Virus record (IMG/VR): IMGVR_UViG_3300025010_000071
Span: 1 to 56,495 of that record
Source: a virus
DNA length: 56,495 nucleotides
Strand: one strand, 5' to 3'
The notes beneath the pieces were generated by a model that had not been told where the DNA came from, did not search any database, and saw only the letters and a list, made by a program, of their open reading frames with translations. Within the stretch, counting starts at the first letter, position 1; the number at the start of each line of letters is the position of its first letter. This document shows positions 8,264-15,947 of this stretch, piece by piece. Made by a program: the position numbers and the translations under genes.

Positions 8264-8385
8264 TCTTAACTATATTTTTAGTTGGCATTTTCATATTGCT
8301 TTTATGCAAAGTTGGGGGAGACAAACAGCAAACCAATCAACAGAGACAGTGGAAGAAGCAGATGAAATTCTTAGAAAAATTATGA
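8260..8385 (+). CDS. Tiny single-pass membrane protein
   Basis: 41 residues. Residues 2-17 form a hydrophobic segment (ILTIFLVGIFILLLC) followed by a basic, Gln-rich tail, giving a likely N-out/C-in topology. The start overlaps the previous stop. Function unknown; such peptides in phages sometimes act on the host membrane, which is only a possibility here. Confidence 0.5.
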   Translation: MILTIFLVGIFILLLCKVGGDKQQTNQQRQWKKQMKFLEKL

Positions 8386-8507
8386 TGGTTTTTTCTTGCA
8401 ATGTGTTTCCTTTGCTTGTATGCTCTCTAGGTATGCAGAATGTTAGGAAGCTGGTCACTTCTTAACAAAAGAATAATAGGTTGGTAAAAATATAAAGATA
8501 AATTTAA

Positions 8508-8592
8508 CTGGACAAAATCAAGTTGCGACCCCATAGCCACATGGAAGATACCGGTTTGTCCAGGATCGGTATTTCTCATTGTGGCTATTTTT
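8508..8592 (+). ncRNA. Structured leader with nested hairpin, predicted pseudoknot and U-run
   Basis: Outer stem ATAGCCACA (8533-8541) pairs with TGTGGCTAT (8580-8588), directly followed by a U-run. Inside it ATACCG (8548-8553) pairs with CGGTAT (8567-8572). The 13-base loop of the inner hairpin contains TTTGTCCAG (8555-8563), a perfect 9-base complement of upstream CTGGACAAA (8508-8516). This makes a pseudoknot or a competing structure. The region from 8386 to 8607 has no gene. It sits just before the ribosome binding site of the replication block, so attenuator or riboswitch-like control is plausible. Confidence 0.6.
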
Positions 8593-8607
8593 ATTTAAGG
8601 AGAACAA

Positions 8608-8910
8608 ATGGCAAAGCTGATCAAGAAAGAAGTTCCAGAAGAACTGGAAAAAGAAGAGGTCATGGTAGGAATCAGTAATCCATGGGCTATCCCTGTTATT
8701 ATCCCTCAGTCATCGGTTGACCATATAGTAAGAATGTATGTAGAAGGGGATGAGTTGGCATTAACAGCTATGGTAATCTATCTACAATGTCGTTCATGGA
8801 AAATGAAACGACAAGAATGGAATGATGAAATACTCTGCACCACTTTTAATATCAGCAAAGAAGAATTGGATCACGTAATAAATATATTGGAAACCGTTAA
8901 ATTTTATTAG
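8608..8910 (+). CDS. Small protein at head of replication-initiation block
   Basis: 100 residues, with a strong TAAGGAG upstream. Charged start (KLIKKEVPEELEKEEV), then predicted helices; the end (TFNISKEELDHVINILETV) has the look of a small helix-turn-helix. It is eleven bases from the initiator gene and under the structured leader, so a role in replication start or its control is likely. No family recognised. Confidence 0.6.
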   Translation: MAKLIKKEVPEELEKEEVMVGISNPWAIPVIIPQSSVDHIVRMYVEGDELALTAMVIYLQCRSWKMKRQEWNDEILCTTFNISKEELDHVINILETVKFY

Positions 8911-8920
8911 GAGACTGGCA

Positions 8921-10237
8921 ATGGTTACAGAATCTAAATTGAAACCATTTGCAATCTTTGACTCTACCTTGCAGGAATTCCAGAAAAAAGGAAGGGAAAA
9001 GGAACCGTATTACATGGAAGCCTATTTCTTGTACAGCTTTTACTATTCCCAAGCACTGAAACAAGATACACATTCAGTTTACTGTACAAAAAATTGGACA
9101 ATGGAAGTAACAGGGATATCGGTTAGAAAGCTTCATGGTGCAAGAGATTTACTACAGAGAATGGGTTTAATCTCTGAGTACGAGTACAGTCCTGAACATA
9201 ACAAATACTTTTTCACAGTTAAAGTGGATACATTGGTAGATGCAGAGGTAGGGGGGATACGGAGCGTAGGGGGGGAGGGGGGTACGGAGCGTATATGCAA
9301 TTCTCCTACTAATATTTATTCTCCTACTATAAAACCCATTAATATAAATATTAATGAATCCAGTTTAGAAAAACCAACTGACAAGCAAAAGTTTATCCGA
9401 AAAGATATTGCTCAAGAACCAGAAGAGAAAGAAAAACCATTGCTTGTTAAAAAGATAATAAGACCATCTTTTGTAGATTCAAACGGAAAATATAGGGAAA
9501 CCAAAAAGAATGTGGATTCTATTGAAATAGCGGCAAATATTAAACACGCACTGGAATATTGGAACAGTAAGGAGGAACTGGTTACACATACCATAAATGA
9601 AGATAGCCCGTCAAAAACCTTGCTGCATTGTGTCCAGTTAATCAAAATGTTTTTCTCTGGTAAACTGATTAAACATGCTTTATTGCCAAAAAATTTCGAT
9701 CAGTCTTTATGGAAAGGGGGAAGACAGACACTGGAAGATTGGAAATATTTTGTTGATGAAATTTGTTTATGCTTGAATGATCCTGGTTTATTGCCTAAGA
9801 AGAACGGTAAAGCATTGGCACTGCCTGTATTCCTTGAGGGAAGTGAACGGTTAGAGTTGCCCGCTTTCATTTTCAATTACTGTTTGGGCGACTACAAGAC
9901 AGCAACAGTTGATGTAAACCCGAAGAACACCATTAAGATCAAGACATTTTGGGAACAGTTAATTGGTAAGTTTAAAGATACACCAGAGAATCAGAAAGCT
10001 TTTGTAGCCATAAGTAATCTCAGTGAACAGACATTTGCCGAAAGGAGAAAGGTAAATAAAAACTGGATACCTGCAATGAATGAATACTTTCCCGCTAATA
10101 TTGTCAAGAGTATCTTGCGACAGAATCTTTGGATAAAGGAGAAGGGACACCAGCCCGTGTATATGGATACAAAGTTCTTTAAAGGAATGGTGTCCCGCTA
10201 TGACTATGATCGCACTACAGGGAAAATCATATTTTAA
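8921..10237 (+). CDS. Winged-helix replication initiator-like protein
   Basis: 438 residues. Residues about 25-110 form a winged helix: CTKNWTMEVTGISVRKLHGARDLLQRMGLISE, then a beta wing. A low-complexity linker follows (about 110-180), then a C-terminal domain of about 250 residues. The arrangement matches phage initiators in which a DNA-binding head and a helicase-recruiting tail flank the origin inside the gene, as in lambda O. The gene precedes a DnaB-like helicase, supporting this. Not firmly assigned to a named family. Confidence 0.7.
   Translation: MVTESKLKPFAIFDSTLQEFQKKGREKEPYYMEAYFLYSFYYSQALKQDTHSVYCTKNWTMEVTGISVRKLHGARDLLQRMGLISEYEYSPEHNKYFFTVKVDTLVDAEVGGIRSVGGEGGTERICNSPTNIYSPTIKPINININESSLEKPTDKQKFIRKDIAQEPEEKEKPLLVKKIIRPSFVDSNGKYRETKKNVDSIEIAANIKHALEYWNSKEELVTHTINEDSPSKTLLHCVQLIKMFFSGKLIKHALLPKNFDQSLWKGGRQTLEDWKYFVDEICLCLNDPGLLPKKNGKALALPVFLEGSERLELPAFIFNYCLGDYKTATVDVNPKNTIKIKTFWEQLIGKFKDTPENQKAFVAISNLSEQTFAERRKVNKNWIPAMNEYFPANIVKSILRQNLWIKEKGHQPVYMDTKFFKGMVSRYDYDRTTGKIIF
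9251..9355 (+). other. Candidate replication origin inside the initiator gene
   Basis: The linker-coding part of the initiator gene has three G-runs (9251-9256, 9269-9275, 9277-9282) and two copies of TACGGAGCGTA (9258-9268, 9283-9293), each an imperfect palindrome. Next come two copies of TTCTCCTACTA (9301-9311, 9319-9329) in AT-rich DNA, and a perfect palindrome ATTAATAT/ATATTAAT (9338-9355). Repeats followed by an AT-rich stretch inside an initiator gene is the lambda origin plan. Direct observation: the repeats. Inference: origin function. Confidence 0.55.
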
Positions 10238-10275
10238 CGGGAATGCCCCTAATTTCAATTTTCGAGGTAACAGGT

Positions 10276-10542
10276 ATGAGTGATAACACTAACCCTAAGC
10301 CGTTAAATCCCGAAGGAATCTCCGCTATTCCTGAAGGGGGAAATGATACAGAACAGGAGAAGCAGACGAGAAAGATAAATGCTTGGGTTTCTCAAGCAAT
10401 AGAAGCCGAACTTATGATGGAAAAGATAAAAGAGTCCAAGATAGTTTGTCCAGTATGCAGCATCTCTTACAAGTATGATGGAAATCTTCACGATACCTAT
10501 TTCTTTACTCCACAATGTAACTGTCCTTTAAGGAGAAACTAA
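10276..10542 (+). CDS. Small zinc-ribbon protein before the helicase
   Basis: 88 residues from ATG 10276 (MSDNTNPK), with GAGG eight bases upstream; the in-frame ATG at 10243 lacks a site. A Pro/Glu-rich, probably disordered start is followed by a helix and a metal-binding end with CPVC and CNC spaced 24 residues apart. Overlaps the helicase start by one base. Perhaps a helicase-loading or replisome accessory, by position only. Confidence 0.6.
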   Translation: MSDNTNPKPLNPEGISAIPEGGNDTEQEKQTRKINAWVSQAIEAELMMEKIKESKIVCPVCSISYKYDGNLHDTYFFTPQCNCPLRRN

Positions 10543-12053
10543 TGGGACTGGTACGAGTAGAGGAAGTGGATAATGTTACAGAGGAATTAATCATAGCCGG
10601 AATGATATCCAGTAATTCATATCTTTCCTATGTTGCGGAGAGGTTACAGTTACGGTACTTCCGAAGTGATCAGTGTAAAGTAATTGCAAAATTAATACTG
10701 GAGTTTTTCAGTAATCATAAACGGTCCCCCGGTGCCAGTATGCGGGAGCTTTATGAATCGGCTATCGATGATCTACCAGAAGATGATGCCTTCATTATCG
10801 GGAGGTTGCTGAAGAACATTGCAAAGAAATATGGTTACAGAGAAATATCCTTTGAAGTATTGAAGGACACTACTGATGGTTATTTTGAGGTTAGATCAGT
10901 TGAAACTTTGGTAGATAAAATATCAGGGTTGACTGCTCGCGGCAAAACCGAAGAAGCTTTAAAAGAGATTGATGAATGGTACAAAGATCCAACAAGGCAT
11001 ATCATTTCTTCTATCAGTCCATTTGATACATCTATGGCTGAAGCAGTTATGACTGCCGATAGATTGCTCTATAGATTCAAGAATGATCTGGACTCAGTGC
11101 TTCCACCACAAATGTCAAACAAACTGTATACGTTTCTTGGTGGAACTAAATCAGGCAAGTCTCAGTGGTTAGGCCACCTTGCGGTCTGCTTTGCAGAAGC
11201 AGGTTTGAAAGTGGCTATATGGCAGTTTGAGTTGACAGAGACAGAATACATTGGCAGGTTAATGTCTAATATATCTGGTAAAGAAATAGATCCAAGACAT
11301 GACAGGGATACCAAAGATGTAGAATTATCCGTATTCGATTGTGAGCATAACAGGGACAGAAGTTGTGCAATGGAAGACTGTCCAAATAATGAAGACTTTG
11401 AATCGTTTGACAAGTACGTTCCAGAAGCATGGACGCCATGCTGTTTCTGTAAAGGGCATCCGGAATTTAGTCCTGTAGTATGGAAGATGGAAGCAAAGAT
11501 TGGTGTAATCAATTCCATTAACTCATTGAAGAAGGAACAGATTACATGGTTAAGACAATTCGGTGACAATATCAAAATGTTTCCTGGTGAATCTGGTCAT
11601 GTAACTTCAGAAGATGTAAAGAACCAACTGTTACGGTTACGGTTATCAGAAGGGTTTATTCCAGATGTAATAATTATTGATCAAGCTGATAATATTGCTG
11701 CAAGTTCTCGGTATCATGAAAAGAGACATGAGATAGGTAGTGTGTGGTTGGACTTAGCTACTCTTGCCAAGCAGGGATACCTTGTTTGGACTGCTAGTCA
11801 GACGAACAGGGGTGGGTGGGGTAAGGAATGGATAGAGACTTCCGATGTAGGGGAAGATGCAAGTAAGTTTATGGTGTGTTCTGGTGTTGTTACGATTAAC
11901 CAGTATAAAGGTGGGGACTTTGACGAGTACGAATGGAATACCCAAAGGTTAAGGGCATTCTATTTCAGAAATGCGAAGATACCTGGACGGGACGTCCGAG
12001 TGCTGAACGACTTCTCTCGGTACATTGCTTGTCTTGATTGTTGTAAAATGTAA
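10542..12053 (+). CDS. DnaB-like replicative DNA helicase with zinc insertion
   Basis: 503 residues. An N-terminal helical DnaB-N-like domain (to about 110) is followed by a RecA-fold ATPase. Walker A is GGTKSGKSQ near residue 202 and Walker B is VIIIDQADN near 380. A Cys-rich insertion between them (about residues 265-310) has DCEHNRDRSC, MEDCPN and PCCFCKGH and probably binds one or two zinc ions. Role: 5'-3' hexameric helicase at the fork, partnered with the primase at 3638 and the initiator just upstream. Confidence 0.85.
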   Translation: MGLVRVEEVDNVTEELIIAGMISSNSYLSYVAERLQLRYFRSDQCKVIAKLILEFFSNHKRSPGASMRELYESAIDDLPEDDAFIIGRLLKNIAKKYGYREISFEVLKDTTDGYFEVRSVETLVDKISGLTARGKTEEALKEIDEWYKDPTRHIISSISPFDTSMAEAVMTADRLLYRFKNDLDSVLPPQMSNKLYTFLGGTKSGKSQWLGHLAVCFAEAGLKVAIWQFELTETEYIGRLMSNISGKEIDPRHDRDTKDVELSVFDCEHNRDRSCAMEDCPNNEDFESFDKYVPEAWTPCCFCKGHPEFSPVVWKMEAKIGVINSINSLKKEQITWLRQFGDNIKMFPGESGHVTSEDVKNQLLRLRLSEGFIPDVIIIDQADNIAASSRYHEKRHEIGSVWLDLATLAKQGYLVWTASQTNRGGWGKEWIETSDVGEDASKFMVCSGVVTINQYKGGDFDEYEWNTQRLRAFYFRNAKIPGRDVRVLNDFSRYIACLDCCKM

Positions 12054-12090
12054 AATGAACGGCAATAGTTGGTACTATTAAATAATTTTA

Positions 12091-12119
12091 TTGACAATAG
12101 GTAAACGTATTAGTAAACT
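12091..12119 (+). promoter_or_regulatory. Putative sigma70-type promoter
   Basis: TTGACA (12091-12096), 17-base spacer, TAAACT (12114-12119), then TATAGG. The same layout, with TAAACTTATA at the same spacing from a TTGA-box, occurs at 27415. It lies in the 105-base gap after the helicase and would drive the deazaguanine island. Computational promoter call only. Confidence 0.5.
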
Positions 12120-12158
12120 TATAGGTAAGAGTAGTTCAATCCAATTGCAGGAGGGCAT

Positions 12159-12362
12159 ATGGCAAAGTTTCGGAATACATTTAATTGGTACTTTATAAGT
12201 ATGCTATTGGTAGCTATATTTGTTTTCGGTACTTATGTTAGAAATGCAGTACGGTTTGTCAGTTGTGATTTTGAACCAAGCTATAAGGCAGAAGTTATGT
12301 ATGGTGTTGGTTTAATTCTGCCTACTTTTTTAGCATCAGCTTTCATGGACTTTGGTAAATAA
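12159..12362 (+). CDS. Small membrane protein
   Basis: 67 residues with two hydrophobic segments: about residues 9-28 (YFISMLLVAIFVFGTYV) and 45-62 (YGVGLILPTFLASAF). AGGAGGG precedes the ATG. First gene after the putative promoter. No family recognised; topology is probably both ends cytoplasmic. Confidence 0.6.
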   Translation: MAKFRNTFNWYFISMLLVAIFVFGTYVRNAVRFVSCDFEPSYKAEVMYGVGLILPTFLASAFMDFGK

Positions 12363-12376
12363 TATTTGGAGGAATG

Positions 12377-12787
12377 ATGTACACAATACGGAAAGTGTTT
12401 AAGTTGGAAGGAGCCCACATACTGTCAAGGTCATTCTCCAAAGTCTGCCAAAGAATTCATGGCCACTCGTATCGTGTGGAAATATTTATTTCTACTGAAG
12501 AGTTGAATGCTGACGGTATGGTAGTTGATTTCAAGTTGATGAAAAATAACATTGGTTACATGATAGACTGTTGGGATCATAGATGTTTGGTATCAAGTGA
12601 TTCCTACAAAGGCATTGAGTTACTGGGAACATTCCACGACTCTTTTGTTGTTGTTCCGTTTAACCCTACTGCCGAGAATATGTGTAAAGATATTTACGAT
12701 CGGGTAAAAGAATGTGTTCCCAATGGTTTCACTTTAAAAGTAAGAATACATGAAACGGATACTGGCTATGCAGAATACTACGAATGA
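12377..12787 (+). CDS. queD: 6-carboxy-5,6,7,8-tetrahydropterin synthase
   Basis: 136 residues. The QueD/PTPS fold shows its key motifs: EGAH near residue 15 and CQRIHGHSYRV (Cys catalytic, His pair for zinc), then VVDFKLMK, WDHRCL, FNPTAENM and the ending HETDTGYAEY. The enzyme turns dihydroneopterin triphosphate into 6-carboxytetrahydropterin, step two of preQ0 synthesis after FolE. ATG 12377 is chosen over 12374 because TGGAGG then has proper spacing. The Cys-x3-His-Gly-His form indicates QueD and not eukaryotic-type PTPS. Confidence 0.93.
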   Translation: MYTIRKVFKLEGAHILSRSFSKVCQRIHGHSYRVEIFISTEELNADGMVVDFKLMKNNIGYMIDCWDHRCLVSSDSYKGIELLGTFHDSFVVVPFNPTAENMCKDIYDRVKECVPNGFTLKVRIHETDTGYAEYYE

Positions 12788-12980
12788 GTTAAATATAAAC
12801 TATGGCATTAACAAGGTTCAGAAAAAGGGATTTATTTACAGAAATGGTAAAATAAAAATAATGGGGGATTGGGATGATGACAATACCCATAAGGAAATAA
12901 GGAGAAAAATTAGAGAAGATAATCCAGGTTGGAACATTACAGGGTATTGTTTACCTAGTGGTGATGAAAATGGTGAATGA
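12768..12980 (+). CDS. Small hypothetical protein between queD and queE
   Basis: 70 residues from ATG 12768, overlapping the queD end and the queE-frame start. Central GDWDDDNTHKEIRRKIRED is strongly charged. The true start could also be ATG 12750 or the internal ATG before GDWDDD; none has a convincing ribosome binding site. No family recognised. Confidence 0.45.
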   Translation: MQNTTNELNINYGINKVQKKGFIYRNGKIKIMGDWDDDNTHKEIRRKIREDNPGWNITGYCLPSGDENGE

Positions 12981-13815
12981 AAAAATAGGACACCATGCTA
13001 CTTACTGGGATGGTAAAAGTATGGTAGATTCCTGGAGTAATACATGGGAACATACTCTTCCAGAAATTAAACCATATCCATATATGCATATAAAAGATAA
13101 TCTATTTGGTATGCCGTGGTTAACCGGAGATGCAATTAAATTCAAAATGGATATTCAATTTATCCAGAGGAACATTATGCCAATCCTATTAAGGGAAGTT
13201 CAATACACATTTAGTGGTGAAGTGGGACACATAGTCCAAGGTTCTCCGATCCTTTTAATACGTACCCAGGGATGTAATATGGAATGTCCCTGGTGTGACG
13301 CTCAAGGTTCACAGGACTTTGAACATGGTCTGTCTGTAGATCACCGAGTACTAGCAGAGTTGATGTACAATTCAGCTTTTCCTATTCTGCTTACTGGTGG
13401 TGAACCACTGTTGCATTCCAAAGCTATTTTAGAAGCACTGTGTTTATTGGATAATATTTACAACGTCCGTAGAACGGTGCAAATTGAAACAAATGGTTCA
13501 ATAGCCATAGATCCAGAATTACTTACGTACGCCACATTTGTTGTTGATTATAAGTTCCAGTATCAGCATCAAATGAAACGGGAAAATTATGATCTGTTGA
13601 CTAACAAAGATTGGATCAAGTTATTAGTTACTGACCAAGATGATATTTTAAAATTAAAACAGTTTATTGAGGATTTTCCGATTGACACAAAAGCTAAATT
13701 GGCAGTGTCCTGTACTGACAACCAACTTTATAAGGAAGTCTGTGATTTGGTACTTGACAACAAATGGCCCATTATTGTAAACGTACAGATACATAAACTT
13801 TTAGGGATAGCATAG
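12970..13815 (+). CDS. queE: 7-carboxy-7-deazaguanine synthase (radical SAM) with N-terminal extension
   Basis: 281 residues from ATG 12970. From about residue 70 it is QueE: YTFSGEVGHIVQGSPILLIRTQGCNMECPWCDAQG with the CX3CX2C cluster site, then LLTGGEPLLH for SAM binding. It converts carboxytetrahydropterin to 7-carboxy-7-deazaguanine using a [4Fe-4S] cluster. QueE normally starts near the position of ATG 13177, which has its own AGAGGA site, so 69 extra Trp-rich residues are either a real extension or untranslated. No stop interrupts them. Confidence 0.9.
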   Translation: MVNEKIGHHATYWDGKSMVDSWSNTWEHTLPEIKPYPYMHIKDNLFGMPWLTGDAIKFKMDIQFIQRNIMPILLREVQYTFSGEVGHIVQGSPILLIRTQGCNMECPWCDAQGSQDFEHGLSVDHRVLAELMYNSAFPILLTGGEPLLHSKAILEALCLLDNIYNVRRTVQIETNGSIAIDPELLTYATFVVDYKFQYQHQMKRENYDLLTNKDWIKLLVTDQDDILKLKQFIEDFPIDTKAKLAVSCTDNQLYKEVCDLVLDNKWPIIVNVQIHKLLGIA

Positions 13816-13828
13816 GAGGTGGTTCCCG

Positions 13829-13972
13829 TTGTCTGAAACTAAAACTTTAAAGTGTAAAAAATGTGGTTGGGAATGGGTTCCCAGAAAGGCAGATGTAAGG
13901 CAATGCCCGCATTGTAAAACAGCGTACTGGAATGTGGACAAGAAAGAAATACAACCAAAAAAGGAGAAGTAA
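13829..13972 (+). CDS. 47-residue double zinc-ribbon protein
   Basis: TTG start at 13829 with AGGAGGT upstream. The protein has CKKCG at residues 9-13 and CPHC at 26-29, a standard rubredoxin-like or zinc-ribbon spacing, with a Lys-rich tail. Similar tiny zinc ribbons are common in phages and probably bind nucleic acid or protein. Too short for ordinary gene-length cut-offs but well supported by start site, motif and tight fit before the next gene. Confidence 0.7.
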   Translation: MSETKTLKCKKCGWEWVPRKADVRQCPHCKTAYWNVDKKEIQPKKEK

Positions 13973-13973
13973 A

Positions 13974-14579
13974 ATGGGTGAAGTTAACGAGGTAAAGGAA
14001 GTCAATGCCGCCAATCTGAAGAAAGCAGTCAAAGAGTTGAACGACCTGGCAGTAGAAGGGGTTGCCAAAATCAGGACAGTTGGAATCAATGTCAATGATA
14101 TGGCTCTCCAGTTTATCAAAGCCTGTAATGCCGTGAATGACATTGATGAGAAACTTCTCACTGATTCAATGGTGGAAGTATATAATTCCCTTCCTGCCCC
14201 GGAAGAGTTGGCGGTAGCTCAGAAGGCACCGAAGGAGAAGAAAGCCAAGGAGCCCAAAGAGAAGAAGGTAAAAGCACCGAAAGAGCCCAAGGAAAAGAGA
14301 GAGCGTAAGGGGCCACATGATGGTGCAGCCCGCAGCCGTTACAATCATCTTCAGGGAGCAAAATCTGGTAAGCTTGATGATGAACTCTTTGCTGGTGGTA
14401 CGATGGAAGATATCATGGCCAAGTGTGAAGTTCCCATGCTCCGTGTAAAGGGACATGCAAAGCATCTGGTTAACGATCTTGGTCTGACCTTGACCATTAC
14501 CGAGAATAAGGAAGACCCGATGAAGTCCAAGTACAAGATCAAGGAAGAGAAGTGGTCTGCTGAAGCCGCAAAAGAGTAG
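13974..14579 (+). CDS. Lys/Pro/Ala-linker protein with C-terminal conserved domain
   Basis: 201 residues from ATG 13974, served by AAGGAG. The helical N-terminus (about 1-70) is joined by a KEKKAKEPKEKK-type basic linker (about 78-115) to a C-terminal domain (RSRYNHLQGAKSGKLDDELFAG ... KGHAKHLVNDLGLTL). The linker looks histone-H1-like and may bind DNA. GC content is a little higher than in the neighbours. It ends just before a strong terminator, so it is the last gene of this transcript. Confidence 0.6.
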   Translation: MGEVNEVKEVNAANLKKAVKELNDLAVEGVAKIRTVGINVNDMALQFIKACNAVNDIDEKLLTDSMVEVYNSLPAPEELAVAQKAPKEKKAKEPKEKKVKAPKEPKEKRERKGPHDGAARSRYNHLQGAKSGKLDDELFAGGTMEDIMAKCEVPMLRVKGHAKHLVNDLGLTLTITENKEDPMKSKYKIKEEKWSAEAAKE

Positions 14580-14602
14580 CAGTAAATGAAGTCAGTCTGA
14601 TT

Positions 14603-14646
14603 ACAATGGAACCGGTACATTAGTTACCGGTTCCATTGTTTAAACT
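14603..14646 (+). terminator. Rho-independent-type terminator
   Basis: Perfect 15-bp stem: ACAATGGAACCGGTA (14603-14617) with TACCGGTTCCATTGT (14625-14639), 7-base loop, then TTTAAAC. The stem centre is GC-rich, the U-run short. Separates the queD-queE transcript from folE. Confidence 0.75.
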
Positions 14647-14663
14647 CTACCAAAGGAAAAGAA

Positions 14664-15266
14664 ATGATTTCTAAAGTAACATCAAAGGTTGATTACATTT
14701 TGCTGAAGAAAGCGGCAGAATTAATCATTGAAGCTATTGGTGAATCTCAATTAGACCCGAATTTTGCTGGTACTCCTGATCGATTTGCCAGGGCGTTTTC
14801 TTCTTTCTTCATGTTACCGGCAGAAATAGAACAACAGATGGAAGAAATTCTCAGTGTGTCCTTCCCAACAAAAGGGTACAGGGGAATGGTTTTCTGTACC
14901 GGAATTGAAGTAGTATCATGGTGCCCACATCATTTACTGCCAGTACTGTATGATATCACTATAGGGTATATTCCTTCAGAGAATGGTAAATTACTTGGTG
15001 CATCTAAACTTGCCAGACTTGCTGATATTCTCTGTAAAAGAGCGGTTCTGCAAGAAGACCTTACTAACCATATTGCTTCATCTATTGAAGGATTAACTGA
15101 AGCTGACGGTGTTGCAGTAGTGGTAAATGGTAGGCATGACTGTATGCGTATTCGTGGAATCAAACAGATGAATTCTGTATTCAAAACTTCGGAAATGCGG
15201 GGATCGTTCAAGACAAATCCAGAAACAAGGGAAGAGTTTTTCCACCTTATTGCAAATGGAGATTGA
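14664..15266 (+). CDS. folE: GTP cyclohydrolase I
   Basis: 200 residues, full length for type I. Zinc ligands and active-site motifs are in place: SWCPHHLLPV (Cys, His), LLGASKLARLADILCKR, QEDLTNHIA, GVAVVVNGRHDCMRIRG with the third zinc Cys, then the conserved EMRGSF. It opens the GTP imidazole ring to give dihydroneopterin triphosphate, the first step toward preQ0, feeding QueD. A phage copy raises precursor flux for DNA modification. Confidence 0.94.
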   Translation: MISKVTSKVDYILLKKAAELIIEAIGESQLDPNFAGTPDRFARAFSSFFMLPAEIEQQMEEILSVSFPTKGYRGMVFCTGIEVVSWCPHHLLPVLYDITIGYIPSENGKLLGASKLARLADILCKRAVLQEDLTNHIASSIEGLTEADGVAVVVNGRHDCMRIRGIKQMNSVFKTSEMRGSFKTNPETREEFFHLIANGD

Positions 15267-15267
15267 A

Positions 15268-15477
15268 ATGGTTAGGGTACCAGAAAATTCAGATAGTATT
15301 ACAGTAAGTGTTTATCTAAAAAATGGGGATTTCTTTGAAAGAAAAGACTGTACTATGGCCCCTACTGGGGAACACGAAACACTAATAAGTTTTTGGGAAG
15401 GGGATGATATAGTTGTTTTTCCGCTGGAGCAAGTTGACCGTTTTATATACCATTTTGATACTGTAAAAGGAGTTTAA
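15268..15477 (+). CDS. Small hypothetical protein
   Basis: 69 residues from ATG 15268, just after the folE stop, with TGGAG upstream; alternative in-frame ATGs at 15250 and 15256 lie in folE. Predicted all-beta (SITVSVYLKNGDFFERKDC, LISFWEGDDIVVFPLEQV), resembling a small SH3-like or Sm-like barrel. No family recognised. Confidence 0.55.
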   Translation: MVRVPENSDSITVSVYLKNGDFFERKDCTMAPTGEHETLISFWEGDDIVVFPLEQVDRFIYHFDTVKGV

Positions 15478-15479
15478 CC

Positions 15480-15944
15480 ATGACTGATCAAGTAATTGAA
15501 TTAGGGGATACTGTCAAAGATAGGATTACTGGTTATACTGGTGTAGTTACTACCATTAATTCTTATCTGTATTCTTCCCCACGAATTGGGGTACGATCTA
15601 AAGAACTTCATAATGGTATTCCTGTTATGGAGCAGTCTTTTGATGAAGTAGAATTGGAAATAGTTGAGAAACAAACCATTAAAATGCTGATTACAGATAA
15701 ACCAGATATTTCTTTTATGGATTTGGTAGAAGACACCGTTACAGGTTTCAAAGGAAAGGTTGTTGGTATTGCCAAATTTCTGACAGGTTGTTTTCGTATA
15801 GGGGTCCAAAGCGAAGCAATGAAAGATGGTTCCCCTGTTAACTGGCAGTGGTTTCCTGATCCACAAATTAAGGTATTACAGAAAAAGGAACAAGAGCCAG
15901 TTAAGCGTCTTGGTGGTCCTATGCCTACTTGTAACAGGGGGTAA
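15480..15944 (+). CDS. Tandem KOW-like repeat protein
   Basis: 154 residues made of two related units of about 55 residues. Unit 1: LGDTVKDRITGYTGVVTTI ... RIGVRSKELHNGIPV. Unit 2: FMDLVEDTVTGFKGKVVGI ... RIGVQSEAMKDGSPV. The pattern D-x-V-x-D-x-(V/I)-T-G-(Y/F)-x-G resembles small KOW/SH3-type barrels seen in many phage proteins, usually with one to three copies. Function unknown. The duplication is directly visible. Confidence 0.7.
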   Translation: MTDQVIELGDTVKDRITGYTGVVTTINSYLYSSPRIGVRSKELHNGIPVMEQSFDEVELEIVEKQTIKMLITDKPDISFMDLVEDTVTGFKGKVVGIAKFLTGCFRIGVQSEAMKDGSPVNWQWFPDPQIKVLQKKEQEPVKRLGGPMPTCNRG

Positions 15945-15947
15945 AAT

